Source: Chloroflexota bacterium (GTDB taxonomy: Bacteria > Chloroflexota > Anaerolineae > Anaerolineales > DRMV01). From it: a DNA stretch of 59,446 nt. The stretch is from the NCBI GenBank assembly GCA_011322445.1, contig DRMV01000009.1:1-59446 (forward strand), given 5' to 3'. A program made the translations under genes and the position numbers. The notes below the pieces were generated by a model. That model made no database searches and was not told the DNA's origin. It saw nothing but the letters and a program-made list of their open reading frames with translations. Shown here piece after piece: positions 36,143-44,930 of the stretch (positions are counted from its first letter, which is position 1; every line of letters begins with the position of its first letter).

Positions 36143-37159
36143 TTATTTCTTCAATTCGATCTTGATGGTGCCGTCTTCGATGCCTTTGATGGCGTCTTCG
36201 GCGGCTTTCTTCACCTCAGGCGACAGTTTATATTGCGGATTGTATTCAATGACCTCGCCACCATTCTTCAAGTTGATGGTGAAGGCCTGACCGCCCAGCG
36301 TGCCGTGCTGAATCAAGTCGATCATCTTGGTCAGCACCACCTCCCAGTGGTAAACCTGGTTGGCGACCACGATATTGGGGGCGAGGGAACTCTGGTCGGC
36401 CTGGGTGCCGAACCAAAGCACGTTCTTCTCTTTTGCCACACCGATCGCGCCCACCACCATCTGGGCGGTGCCGGTGAGCACATCGGCGCCCGCAGCAATG
36501 TGGGTATTGGCGGCTTCGGCGGCCGCGGAAACGTCCGAGAACGAGCCTGTCCAGGTGACGTTGACTTTGATGTCGGGGTTGGTCGCCTTTGCGCCGGCAA
36601 TGAAGCCTTCCACATAGCGCTGCGCGTCGCCGGTTTCAATCGGCCCAATCACGCCCAGCACGCCGCTCTTGGAAAGTTTCGCCGCCATCACGCCGTTGAC
36701 ATAGCCGCCTTCCTCAGAAGCGGCCTCATAGGCAAACACGTTGGGCATCCCGAAGGTGTCGACCGTAGTGCCCCAGGCGAAACTGGTCTTGGGGAAGTCG
36801 GGGGCGATTTCTTGCAGCGAAGAGCCATATTGCGAGCCGTGGGCAATGATGAGGTCATAGCCCTGCGAAGCATAGTCGCGAATGGCAGCCGCCGCGTCGT
36901 CCACTTTATACATGCCATCGGAATACACGAACTGCATGGCGTCTTCCCCGCCCATTTGCTTTTGCACTGCCAGCAACGCCTGATACATGCTCTGGCTGAA
37001 AGCCAGGTCGTTGATGGAACTGGGCAGCACAACAGCGATACGGAAAGGCTTCTTGGGGGCTTCGGTCTTGGTGGGCGCGGGCGTGGCCTTCCCACAGGCG
37101 GCCAGCACAAACGCCGCAACAAGCAAAACAGCCACGAACACATAGAGTTTCTTTCTCAT
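36143..37159 (-). CDS. BMP-family (PnrA-like) nucleoside-binding lipoprotein
   Basis: 338 residues from the ATG at 37159 (AGGAGGAACC). Signal peptide with lipobox VLAAC, then the BMP fold: [64 protein letters not shown] and [15 protein letters not shown]. The family binds purine nucleosides or related compounds. It is the receptor of this importer, and its coupling to a xanthine-dehydrogenase-type enzyme supports a purine substrate. Confidence 0.95.
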   Translation of the reverse strand: MRKKLYVFVAVLLVAAFVLAACGKATPAPTKTEAPKKPFRIAVVLPSSINDLAFSQSMYQALLAVQKQMGGEDAMQFVYSDGMYKVDDAAAAIRDYASQGYDLIIAHGSQYGSSLQEIAPDFPKTSFAWGTTVDTFGMPNVFAYEAASEEGGYVNGVMAAKLSKSGVLGVIGPIETGDAQRYVEGFIAGAKATNPDIKVNVTWTGSFSDVSAAAEAANTHIAAGADVLTGTAQMVVGAIGVAKEKNVLWFGTQADQSSLAPNIVVANQVYHWEVVLTKMIDLIQHGTLGGQAFTINLKNGGEVIEYNPQYKLSPEVKKAAEDAIKGIEDGTIKIELKK

Positions 37160-37218
37160 CGGTTCCTCCTTCAAAAGGTGAAAAGCGGACAAAACAGAAC
37201 CACAGATTACGAACCACA

Positions 37219-37254
37219 ATTACACAGATTTACACAGATTTACACAGATTTTTT
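37219..37254. repeat. Three exact tandem copies of TACACAGATT
   Basis: Three 10-bp units (37221-37250) with an A/T-rich tail lie in the 162-bp gap between the permease and binding-protein genes. Related ACAGATT/AATCTGTG pieces recur to 37310. This helically phased short repeat has no evident partner and may be neutral slippage. Confidence 0.7.
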
Positions 37255-37321
37255 CTGCGGAATCTGCGCAATCTGCGGTTTCAACCATCTCATCGGTGCA
37301 AATCTGTGTCAATCGGTGGAT

Positions 37322-38254
37322 TTACCCTTCCCGCTCAAACGGTTTGGCAAGCGCCGAGGGGGCACGCACCTTCGAGACCGTCGCCATGAGCACCAAAATC
37401 GTGAGCACGTAAGGCATCATGACGGCCAGGTCCGAAGGGATGGGCACACCGAGCACCTGCATCCAGAGTTGCAGCGCGTTGACCATGCTGAAAAGTAGCG
37501 AGCCGCCCAGCACACCCAACGGCCGCCAGGCCCCAAAATAAACCAGCGCGACCGCGATGAAGCCCATCCCGCTGGTCATGTTCTGCTGGAAGACGTTGAG
37601 CAGCCCGATGGAAAGCGACGCGCCCGCAATGCCCGAAAGCACGCCGCCCTGGATGATGGTGTAATAACGCACCGCGGCGACCCTGATGCCCAGCGAATCG
37701 GCCGCCTGCGGATTTTCGCCCACCGAGCGGATTTTCAGCCCAATGGTGGTTTTGTTGAGCACAAACCACGCCAGCGGCACCAGTGCATAGGCAGCATAGA
37801 CCACCACATTGTGCTGAAAGAGCACCGGCCCCAACACCGGCAGGTCGCTTAGCACGGGAATGTGAACCGAAGGAAAGCCCTGGATAGTCTTCACCGTGCC
37901 AACCAGTTTTTGAAAGAGCAAATCGCTCAGCCCCAGGCCAAAGAGGTAAAAACCAATGCCGCTAATGCCCTGCTCGGCCTGGAGGTTGACGGTCACGAAA
38001 GCCATCGCCAGCCCCATGAGCGCGCCCACCCCTGCCGCGGCTAACATGCCCAACCACAGGCTGCCCGTGACCAGCGTGACATAGAAGGCAAAAAACGCAC
38101 CCAGCAGCATCTGGCCTTCCACACCGAGGTTGAGCACGCCGCTCCGCTGGCCGAAAGTTTCGCCAATGGTCGCGTAGAGATACGGCGCTGCCAGACGCAC
38201 ACCGGAAGCCAGAATGCCTATCAGAACCGAAGCGGAGAAGAGTTTGGCTATCAT
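37322..38254 (-). CDS. BMP-type nucleoside ABC permease (second)
   Basis: 310 residues with eight to nine membrane segments. GVLNLGVEGQMLLGAFFA, TIGLKIRSVGENPQAADSLGI and GGSLLFSMVNALQL match the branched-chain/BMP permease group (YufQ/NupQ type). GAGGTAAGCGC precedes the ATG at 38254. It pairs with the permease encoded 46 bp upstream. A longer in-frame reading to 38407 is Arg-rich and overlaps the other permease. Confidence 0.93.
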   Translation of the reverse strand: MIAKLFSASVLIGILASGVRLAAPYLYATIGETFGQRSGVLNLGVEGQMLLGAFFAFYVTLVTGSLWLGMLAAAGVGALMGLAMAFVTVNLQAEQGISGIGFYLFGLGLSDLLFQKLVGTVKTIQGFPSVHIPVLSDLPVLGPVLFQHNVVVYAAYALVPLAWFVLNKTTIGLKIRSVGENPQAADSLGIRVAAVRYYTIIQGGVLSGIAGASLSIGLLNVFQQNMTSGMGFIAVALVYFGAWRPLGVLGGSLLFSMVNALQLWMQVLGVPIPSDLAVMMPYVLTILVLMATVSKVRAPSALAKPFEREG

Positions 38255-38300
38255 GCGCTTACCTCGTGACCAACGAATAGGGGAACCGCGACAGCGCCGG

Positions 38301-39431
38301 TCATCCCGGCTTCTCCGGGGCATCCGCGGCTTCCGCGGGGGCTTCCTCGCCCTCGCCAGCAGTTGCGGCCAGGCGGCGGCGCTGGCGGCGGATGCGCCAG
38401 ATTTCACTGCTCACCACAAACACCACCACCAACCCGTTCAGGGCCGTAATCAACGCAGAAGGCACCTGCGCCACGCGCTGCATCTTGTTCGCCCCGACCA
38501 ACAACGCCCCAAACAAAATGGAAGCCGGTATCGTGCCGATGGGATGCAAATGGCCGAACAGGGCAGCGACGATGCCGTTGAAGCCCGCGCCGCCGGTAAA
38601 GCCCGTGGCCGAGCCGTCGGTAATCATGCGATAGTTCACGCCGTACACCTGAATCACGCCTGCCAGCCCGGCAAACGCGCCGCTCAGCAACAGCGCCAGC
38701 ACCACATAGCGCTTGACCGGAATGCCGCCGTAGCGCGCCGCATGGGGGTTCTTGCCCACCGCGCGAATGCGGTAGCCCCACACCGTGCGCCAGAGAAAGA
38801 TATAGACCACGAAAGCCAGCACCAGGGCAATCAGGGCGCCGAGATGCAGGCGGGTGGGGGCCAGCCTCGGCAGACGGTAAGCCATTGCAAGCCGCGCCGT
38901 TTGCGGAATTTTGGAAGCCATCGCGGCCTGGGCCGGATCGATCATTGGCCCGCGCAGCAAATAATTCATCAACTGAACCGCAATCGCGTTCATCATCACC
39001 GTGCTCAAAATCTCGTTCACGCCGAAATATGCCTTCAGCGCGCCGGCAATGCCGCCCCAAATGGCCCCGCCGACAAAGCCCATCGCCAGCGCAAACGTAA
39101 TCATCAGCCACCCCGGCCAATGCTGAAAGTGCAAGCCAACCCACGTGCCCAAAATGGCCCCCACAATCATCTGCCCCTCACCACCAATGTTGATCACATT
39201 CCCCTGGAAGGCAATACAAATGCCCAACCCCACCAGCAACAGCGGCGTGGCTTTGACCAGCGTTTCGGCAATCGCGTTGGTGCTGCCAAACGCGCCCACC
39301 ACCAACGCCCAGTAAGCCTCGAGCGGATTGGCCTTGAGGAACAGCAACATCACCGCGCCCACCAACAACGCCAGGAACGTGGCAATGATGGGCAAAGAGA
39401 GGTCGAAAAGGGCACCCCAGCGTGAACGCAC
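38301..39431 (-). CDS. BMP-type nucleoside ABC permease (first)
   Basis: 376 residues, multi-pass, with GNVINIGGEGQMIVGAI, ILSTVMMNAIAVQL and RIRAVGKNPHAARYGGI, typical of YufP/NupP-type permeases. An acidic Ala/Glu-rich tail of about 25 residues is unusual. The start is a GTG at 39431 with AGGAGG at 7-bp spacing. A TTG two codons earlier would sit too close to that site. Confidence 0.93.
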   Translation of the reverse strand: MRSRWGALFDLSLPIIATFLALLVGAVMLLFLKANPLEAYWALVVGAFGSTNAIAETLVKATPLLLVGLGICIAFQGNVINIGGEGQMIVGAILGTWVGLHFQHWPGWLMITFALAMGFVGGAIWGGIAGALKAYFGVNEILSTVMMNAIAVQLMNYLLRGPMIDPAQAAMASKIPQTARLAMAYRLPRLAPTRLHLGALIALVLAFVVYIFLWRTVWGYRIRAVGKNPHAARYGGIPVKRYVVLALLLSGAFAGLAGVIQVYGVNYRMITDGSATGFTGGAGFNGIVAALFGHLHPIGTIPASILFGALLVGANKMQRVAQVPSALITALNGLVVVFVVSSEIWRIRRQRRRLAATAGEGEEAPAEAADAPEKPG

Positions 39432-39468
39432 CGGCAATCCTCCTGAAAACTGGCCTGACCGGATTACC

Positions 39469-40194
39469 TCACCATGCCTGCACCAGGCTCAAGTGAAGCA
39501 CCTGATCGTCGAAGTAACTCTGCCCCATCACCAGGGGCGTGCTATCTTTTCCGTAGAACGACATCCGCAAACGGAGCATGGCCGCGCCCAACTCACGCCG
39601 CAAGAACGCCACGGCTTCTTGCGGTGCGGGCACAGCATGAATTTCGGTGATGGCAAAAGAAATCTCGCGCCCCGCGAATTCCCGCAGCAGTTGGCGGATG
39701 GGGCGTGTGCCATCTACCGCTTCCGGCGGAACCCGAAACAGGGCAAGGGGAAAGACGTTATCGGCAAGAATGACCGGTTTGTCATCGGCCAGGAAAAGCC
39801 GCCGGAGAAAAAGCAAACCCGCGCCTGGGCGTAACGCCAGGACGCGGGCCTCTTCTTCGTTCGCGGCACGAATTTCACGCTTCAACAAACGAATGGTTGC
39901 CGCAAACCCGCTGCTTTCTATCAGGCAGTTGAAATCCCAAAGGTTGCCGAAATGGGCGCTGCCTTGGCTCAGCCGCTCGTTGACATAGGTGCCATCCCCC
40001 TGACGGCGCAGGACCAGGCCGTGAGCAGCCAGTTTGGCGAGCACCGTGCGCACCGTGGCCCGGCTCACACCGAACTCTGCCGCCAACTCACTTTCGGAAG
40101 GCATCCGCGCACCGGGCGGATAGACGCCTTCGCGCAGGCGCCTGCGCAAAATGTGCTCGACTTGTGCTGCCAGCGGTTTGGATTGAACCAGCAT
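39469..40194 (-). CDS. GntR/HutC-family regulator of the purine operon
   Basis: 241 residues. Winged helix-turn-helix near residues 8-70 (LAAQVEHILRRRLREGVYPPGARMPSE, VSRATVRTVLAKLAAHGLV) and a UTRA domain (LRPGAGLLFLRRLFLADDKPVILADNVFP; MLRLRMSFYGKDSTPLVMGQSYF). It is the first gene of the purine transport/oxidation unit, 37 bp before the first permease, so it likely controls that unit. The ligand is unknown, perhaps a purine or nucleoside. Open frame upstream of 40194 is a shadow of the AOR gene. Confidence 0.92.
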   Translation of the reverse strand: MLVQSKPLAAQVEHILRRRLREGVYPPGARMPSESELAAEFGVSRATVRTVLAKLAAHGLVLRRQGDGTYVNERLSQGSAHFGNLWDFNCLIESSGFAATIRLLKREIRAANEEEARVLALRPGAGLLFLRRLFLADDKPVILADNVFPLALFRVPPEAVDGTRPIRQLLREFAGREISFAITEIHAVPAPQEAVAFLRRELGAAMLRLRMSFYGKDSTPLVMGQSYFDDQVLHLSLVQAW

Positions 40195-40264
40195 GAAGGC
40201 ACACCCAGGTGGCGGAAAAAGCGGGGGAAGCGGTGGGCAATCGTCTGACCTTTCCAACGCTTTT

Positions 40265-40293
40265 ACTTTAGCAGAAGATGAGAAGAAAAGCAA
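40265..40293 (-). promoter_or_regulatory. Candidate promoter of the purine operon
   Basis: On the minus strand TTGCTT (40288-40293), a 17-bp spacer and TAAAGT (40265-40270), about 70 bp upstream of the GntR start in an A/T-rich island. No clear operator palindrome was found next to it. Confidence 0.5.
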
Positions 40294-40416
40294 GGGGGTT
40301 TTTCCAGAAAGAGAAAATCTGCTTTTCCAAAAGGCCCGATTACCGCGCCCTCTTCCACACGCACCCGCGGTAAAATGGAGCCGTTGCGCCGCATCCGCTC
40401 TTTCAAGGAGGTTGCC

Positions 40417-42123
40417 ATGCACGTTCTGCGCATCAACACCCGCACCCAGGAAGCCCGCACTGAGCCCGTGCCGCCCTCGTGGGAACGCCTCGGCGGGCGC
40501 GGCCTGATTGCCCGCATTTTGCTCGATGAAGTGCCCCCCCACGCAGAACCCCTCGGGCCCAAAAACGTGCTTATCTGGGCACCGGGGCTGCTGGTGGGGC
40601 ACATGCTTTCTTCCTGCGACCGCATCTCCATCGGCGGCAAAAGCCCCCTCACTGGCGGCGTGAAGGAAGCCAACGCGGGCGGCTCCACCGGCCTGGCAGT
40701 GGCGCGCCTCGGCATCAAGGCGCTGCTGCTGGAAGACCGCCCCGATGACGACCGCTGGTGGGTGATCGTCATTGACGGCGACGGCGTGCGCTTCGAGCCA
40801 GCCGACGACCTCGTGGGCCTGGGTGTGTATGCCAGTGCAGAGAAACTTCAAGCCCGCTACGGCAAACAAGCCGCAATTTCCCTTATTGGCCCCGCGGGTG
40901 AAATGCTGATGCGTGCCGCGGGCATCCAGAACCTCGACCGCGACGGCATGCCCACCCGCATCAGCGCGCGCGGTGGCCTCGGCGCAGTGATGGGCTCCAA
41001 GCACATCAAAGCCATCGTGTTCGACCCGCCCAAGGGCGCCAAACCGCCGCTTGCCGACCCCAAAGCCTTCCGTGAAGCGCAGAAAATCTACAACAAGGCC
41101 CTGATGGAACACCCCCAAACCAAGGTCTATCACGACTACGGCACCGCGGCCATGGCTTCCATGACCAGCCACTTCGGCAGCCTGCCCACGCGCGGCTTTT
41201 CGGAAGGCTACTTCGAAGGGTGGGAAAAAATCAGCGGCGAGCACCTGCGCGAAGTCCTCATCAAGCGCGGCAAACCCAGCCTGCCCAACCATGCCTGCAT
41301 GAGCGGCTGCGTGATCCAGTGCTCCAACGTCTATGCCGACGAAGAGGGCAACATCATCACCTCGCCGCTGGAATACGAAACTATCGGTCTGATGGGCTCC
41401 AACCTGGGCATTGACGATTTAGACGTCATCGCCCAACTCAACCACGAAGCCAACGACCTGGGGCTGGATACCATCGACACCGGTGCGGCGTTAGGCGTGG
41501 CCGGGCGCGCCGGCATTTTGAAATGGGGTGACGGCCAAAAAGCCCTCGAACTGATGGGAGAAATCCGCAAGGGCACGGCCTTGGGGCGGGTGCTGGGCAA
41601 CGGCGCGGCGCTGGCAGGCAAAGTGCTGGGGGTAGAACAGGTACCGGTGGTCAAAGGCCAGGCCATGCCCGCCTACGAACCGCGCGTCATCAAAGGCACC
41701 GGCGTGACCTACGCGACCTGCCCCCAGGGCGCCGACCACACCGCGGGCCTGACCATCCGCGCCAAAGTCGACCACCTCAACCCCGAAGGCCAGGCGAAAC
41801 TTTCTCGCGGGGTGCAAATCAGCATGGCCGGCTACGACACTTTGGGCGTGTGCATCTTCGCAGGCTTCGGCTTTGCCGCCGCGCCGAAAGACACCATCGC
41901 CCGCCTGCTGCGCGCCCGCTACGGTTGGGAGGATGTTGGTGAAGATATCCTCGCCGAGCTGGGCAAGGAAACCATCACCTTAGAGCGGGAATTCAACCGC
42001 CGGGCGGGCTTCACGGCAGCCGACGACCGCCTGCCGGAATGGATGACACGAGAACCTGTGCCCCCTACCGGTGCGGTTTTCGATGTGCCTGAAGAAGACC
42101 TCGACACCATCTTCGACTGGTAA
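40417..42123 (+). CDS. Aldehyde:ferredoxin oxidoreductase family tungsten/molybdenum enzyme
   Basis: 568 residues from the ATG at 40417 (AAGGAGG). N-terminal RINTRTQEARTEPVP and GGRGLIARILLDEVPP, then GLLVGHMLSSCDRISIGGKSPLTGG and ARGGLGAVMGSKHIKAI (pterin-binding) are classic AOR motifs. The 4Fe-4S ligands are HACMSGCVIQC plus the late Cys in DTLGVCIFAGF. The first group is spaced CX3CX3C instead of the usual CX2CX3C. The enzyme oxidises aldehydes or reduces acids with ferredoxin and a tungsto- or molybdo-bispterin. No cofactor or ferredoxin gene lies alongside. TAAAAT at 40371-40376 may be its -10 box. Confidence 0.95.
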   Translation: MHVLRINTRTQEARTEPVPPSWERLGGRGLIARILLDEVPPHAEPLGPKNVLIWAPGLLVGHMLSSCDRISIGGKSPLTGGVKEANAGGSTGLAVARLGIKALLLEDRPDDDRWWVIVIDGDGVRFEPADDLVGLGVYASAEKLQARYGKQAAISLIGPAGEMLMRAAGIQNLDRDGMPTRISARGGLGAVMGSKHIKAIVFDPPKGAKPPLADPKAFREAQKIYNKALMEHPQTKVYHDYGTAAMASMTSHFGSLPTRGFSEGYFEGWEKISGEHLREVLIKRGKPSLPNHACMSGCVIQCSNVYADEEGNIITSPLEYETIGLMGSNLGIDDLDVIAQLNHEANDLGLDTIDTGAALGVAGRAGILKWGDGQKALELMGEIRKGTALGRVLGNGAALAGKVLGVEQVPVVKGQAMPAYEPRVIKGTGVTYATCPQGADHTAGLTIRAKVDHLNPEGQAKLSRGVQISMAGYDTLGVCIFAGFGFAAAPKDTIARLLRARYGWEDVGEDILAELGKETITLEREFNRRAGFTAADDRLPEWMTREPVPPTGAVFDVPEEDLDTIFDW

Positions 42124-42130
42124 GCCCTGC

Positions 42131-42160
42131 GCCCCTGCCGTGTGAAAGCAGGGGCGTTTG
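42131..42160 (+). terminator. Terminator after the AOR gene
   Basis: GCCCCTGC (42131-42138) and GCAGGGGC (42148-42155) form a perfect 8-bp stem with a 9-nt loop, followed by GTTTG. Confidence 0.6.
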
Positions 42161-42464
42161 CGTTCAGGCCCCCCGAGGGCCCGACAGGTTTTAGTGCATA
42201 ATCAACCCAGATGTTGGGTTTAGGCTCTTCGGCAATGCCCAGTCGCCTGGCTTAATCTCTCCCTACCCCCGCTACGGCGAGGCCTCGCTTGGCCTTCGAC
42301 TTCGCTCAGGCCAGGCGCTCGGCTCATCGGGGGATGGGTGAGATCTTGCCACAAAGAGGGCGGATGGCGCCTTCCGTAATGACCAAAATCTTGTTTGAGA
42401 ATGCATCAGGAAACCCTCAAGTCCTCAATACCAAACAGGCTATACGAAGCCCGGAGGTGCAACC
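42161..42464. other. Intergenic region before the CPBP protease gene
   Basis: No gene seen. It holds a small AACCCA/TGGGTT hairpin (about 42203-42221) and, at 42291-42312, an inverted element GGCCT-TCGACTTCGCTC-AGGCC. The latter resembles interspersed TTCG-CTTCGCTCAGG repeats common in several bacterial genomes. GGCTATACGAA (42439-42449) also occurs twice near 53200. Confidence 0.45.
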
Positions 42465-43466
42465 ATGACCCACCGCCAAACCAAACCCTGGCTGCTCTGG
42501 CTGCTGTGGACGCTGGCCGGCGCGGGCCTTTTGTTCTTCGTGGTGCTGGACGAAGGCACCACAATGCACCCCCTCACCTGGCTGGCCCTGATGCTCGGCA
42601 TGGCGCCCCTCATCGGCGCCCAACTCGCGCTGGGGGCCCCAAAGGCAGCCGCCGCGGTGCAGACCTGGCTGGACGACCACCCACGAGCCTGGCTGGTAGC
42701 CGTGGGGGTGTTGAGTGGCTTCTACCTGCTCACCGGCCTGCTCACTCTGCACTTCGACCCCTACGCCACCGCCATCTTCATCGTCGGGCTGCTGGCCGCG
42801 TTTGGCACCCTGCGGGAAATCCAGCACGGGCGGCGCGGGCTGACGTGGGCCGACATCGCAGTCTGGCTGCTGCTGTGGATTCCCTTTGACCTGCGCTGGA
42901 ATTACGACCTGTGGTTCGGCCCCAAGGGTTTTGCCTACAACTGGTGGGCTGTGCTGCTCACCGTGGTGGCGGTCATTGGATGGTATGGCCTGCGCGGCCT
43001 GCCCGACTTTGGCTACCGCCTCACCCCGCGCTGGAAAGATCTCGGCATCGCCCTGGTGGCCACCGCGGTGTTTGCGGTCATCGTCATTCCGCTGGGGCTG
43101 GCCATTGATTTCCTTTCCTTCCCGCCTTCGCACACCCCTACCCTGCTGGGCATCGCGGCGCACTTCGTCGGCCTGTTCCTCACCGTGGCGCTGCCTGAGG
43201 AAATCTTCTTTCGCGGCATCCTGCTTCACGGCCTCGACCAGATGAGCAACCGCCGCGGATGGACGCTCTTCCTGTCCTCGGTCGCCTTTGGCCTGATGCA
43301 CTGGAACAACGCCGCCGCGCTGGGCACCAAAGTGGCCTATGTTGCCCTGGCGACCCTCGCGGGCGCCTTCTACGGCTGGGCCTACCGCAAAAGCGAGAAC
43401 AACCTGCTTGCCGCGGTGCTTTCCCACACCTTCGTGGACTTGCTTTGGAGCGTGTTGTTCAGCTAA
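42465..43466 (+). CDS. CPBP-family intramembrane metalloprotease
   Basis: 333 residues with about eight membrane segments. The catalytic motifs are in the last third: PEEIFFRGILLHGL (EExxxR), FGLMHWNN (FxxxH) and LSHTFVDLLW (HxxxD/N type). Length and order fit the CPBP/Abi family, relatives of the Rce1 protease. Family members process prenylated proteins, bacteriocins or signals; the substrate here is unknown. GGAGGTGCAACC precedes the ATG. Confidence 0.9.
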   Translation: MTHRQTKPWLLWLLWTLAGAGLLFFVVLDEGTTMHPLTWLALMLGMAPLIGAQLALGAPKAAAAVQTWLDDHPRAWLVAVGVLSGFYLLTGLLTLHFDPYATAIFIVGLLAAFGTLREIQHGRRGLTWADIAVWLLLWIPFDLRWNYDLWFGPKGFAYNWWAVLLTVVAVIGWYGLRGLPDFGYRLTPRWKDLGIALVATAVFAVIVIPLGLAIDFLSFPPSHTPTLLGIAAHFVGLFLTVALPEEIFFRGILLHGLDQMSNRRGWTLFLSSVAFGLMHWNNAAALGTKVAYVALATLAGAFYGWAYRKSENNLLAAVLSHTFVDLLWSVLFS

Positions 43467-43590
43467 CTCGCGGCGTGCTGGAAACCGCAGCCTGAAAACA
43501 TGCGAAGGGAAAGAGACAAACTTGCCGCTCGCGGCTGATCCAACACAGCAGTCCCACCTTCACAATCCCGCCCAAAAGCCGCGCAAAAGG

Positions 43591-43618
43591 TTGACAAATC
43601 GCGCCTTTAGGGTAAAAT
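43591..43618 (+). promoter_or_regulatory. Promoter of tRNA-Leu
   Basis: TTGACA (43591-43596), 16-bp spacer, TAAAAT (43613-43618), 10 bp before the mature tRNA end. Confidence 0.75.
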
Positions 43619-43628
43619 TTTCCCGCAC

Positions 43629-43713
43629 GCCGAAGTGGCGGAATTGGCAGACGCGCTGCGTTCAGGGCGCAGTGGGCCTTGCGCCCATGTGGGTTCGACT
43701 CCCACCTTCGGCA
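43629..43713 (+). tRNA. tRNA-Leu (anticodon CAG)
   Basis: An 85-nt class II tRNA. The acceptor stem GCCGAAG/CTTCGGC, anticodon stem CTGCG/CGCAG with loop TTCAGGG (anticodon 43663-43665), a long variable arm and the T-loop GTTCGACTC are all visible. The discriminator is A and CCA is not encoded. It reads CUG leucine codons. It has its own promoter and a terminator directly after. Confidence 0.95.
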
Positions 43714-43715
43714 TC

Positions 43716-43747
43716 GCCCACCCTCCCCGGGGTGGGCTTTCCCTTTT
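43716..43747 (+). terminator. Terminator of tRNA-Leu
   Basis: GCCCACCC (43716-43723) and GGGTGGGC (43730-43737) form an 8-bp stem, followed by TTTCCCTTTTT. The TATAAT at 43753-43758 just beyond is the probable -10 box of the LCP gene. Confidence 0.75.
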
Positions 43748-43790
43748 TGCGGTATAATGGGGCGGCATTCCGCTCAAATAGAGGTGAGAG

Positions 43791-44876
43791 ATGCAACGAA
43801 AAACATGGCTTTTAGGTGCAGCCGTTGCCGGGGGAAGCCTGGTCATTGGCATCGTCGTAGGCGTTTTCCTCATGAAAGTATGGACTCGTCCGTTGGCGCC
43901 CAGCCTTCCGACGTTGGTGCCCACGGCCACGCAAGGCGCGCTGCCGACCCAGGCACCGACCCAAGTGCCTACGCAGGCAGCCACAGCCGCGCCTCCTACG
44001 GCCACCCCTGCACCCACCAACACCCCAACACCTACCCCCGCACCGATGTGCGGCGGGCCTGCCAGCATGAACATCCTCGCAATCGGCACCAACCGGGGCT
44101 TCTATGACCTTGCCGACGTGATCCGCGTCATTCGCGTCGATTTCGTCACGGGCGATGTCTACGTGGTGCCCCTGCCGCGCGACCTGAAAGTCGACCTGCC
44201 GCCCAAAATCACCACCTACCCCAGCCCTCAGAAACTCAACGAAGGCTATTTCCTGGGCACGCCGGTCTGGCAATGGGGCGCGCCCCGCAGTGGCGGCGCT
44301 GCCTTGCTGGCTCAAACGCTGTCCTATAATTTCGGCATTACGACCGACCATTACGTCGTCGTCAGCGGGAAAGGCTTCCGCGACCTGGTCGACGCCGTGG
44401 GCGGGGTGCAGATCTACCTGCCTGCGCCAGTGGTTGACCCCGGTCAGGCCCACGCCAACTTCCCCGCCGGGCCCCAAACCCTCGATGGCTACCACACCTG
44501 GCTGCTGGCCCGCATCCGAAAGAACGTCGGTGATCCCGGCCGCATCGAGCGTCAGAACATGATCCTCAAAGCCCTGCTGGATAGGGTAACCAGCCCCGCC
44601 ATCTTGCCCCGCCTGCCCGAGATGGCAAAACTGTACAGTTCGCTGGTGATGACCGACCTCTCGCCGCAGCAAATTTCCCAACTCATTTGCCTGCTGCAAA
44701 AAATGGACAACCCCAAAGCCCATTTCCACTTCTACGCCGTCCCGCGCGATCTGTTGAAAGAGTCGGCCGAAAGCGTTTACGCTGGTCAGGTCAAGAACAT
44801 CCGAGACGTCTTGCTGTGGGATGAACGCTACAAGCAGTGGCTGCACGACGCCATAGAAGGCAAAATCAAGCCGTAA
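43791..44876 (+). CDS. LytR-CpsA-Psr (LCP) family protein
   Basis: 361 residues: one membrane anchor (LLGAAVAGGSLVIGIVVGVFLM), a Thr/Pro/Ala-rich linker to about residue 85, then the LCP domain. DVIRVIRVDFVTGDVYVVPLPRDLKVDLP contains the family's Asp/Arg signature region. LNEGYFLG, VVVSGKGFRDLVDAVGGVQIYL and LLARIRKNVGDPGRIERQN carry the conserved Arg residues that bind pyrophosphate lipids. LCP enzymes attach glycopolymers to the cell wall. GAGGTGAG precedes the ATG. Confidence 0.9.
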   Translation: MQRKTWLLGAAVAGGSLVIGIVVGVFLMKVWTRPLAPSLPTLVPTATQGALPTQAPTQVPTQAATAAPPTATPAPTNTPTPTPAPMCGGPASMNILAIGTNRGFYDLADVIRVIRVDFVTGDVYVVPLPRDLKVDLPPKITTYPSPQKLNEGYFLGTPVWQWGAPRSGGAALLAQTLSYNFGITTDHYVVVSGKGFRDLVDAVGGVQIYLPAPVVDPGQAHANFPAGPQTLDGYHTWLLARIRKNVGDPGRIERQNMILKALLDRVTSPAILPRLPEMAKLYSSLVMTDLSPQQISQLICLLQKMDNPKAHFHFYAVPRDLLKESAESVYAGQVKNIRDVLLWDERYKQWLHDAIEGKIKP

Positions 44877-44882
44877 TCCTGC

Positions 44883-44910
44883 AAGGGCTGACAGCCGTCA
44901 GCCCTTTTTT
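44883..44910 (+). terminator. Terminator after the LCP gene
   Basis: AAGGGCTGAC (44883-44892) and GTCAGCCCTT (44897-44906) form a 10-bp stem with a 4-nt loop and a T-run to 44910. It lies only 21 bp before the next ATG, so that gene depends on read-through or an unseen promoter. Confidence 0.8.
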
Positions 44911-44930
44911 GTCCTTGCGAGGGCACTTCA

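Noticed and set aside
37219-37254. TACACAGATT repeats as DnaA boxes
   Set aside because: They do not match TTATCCACA-type boxes; I found no cluster of such boxes in the window.
40195-41292. 366-codon extension of the purine GntR regulator
   Set aside because: Lies antisense to the AOR gene and has shadow composition; the GntR domain begins at 40194.
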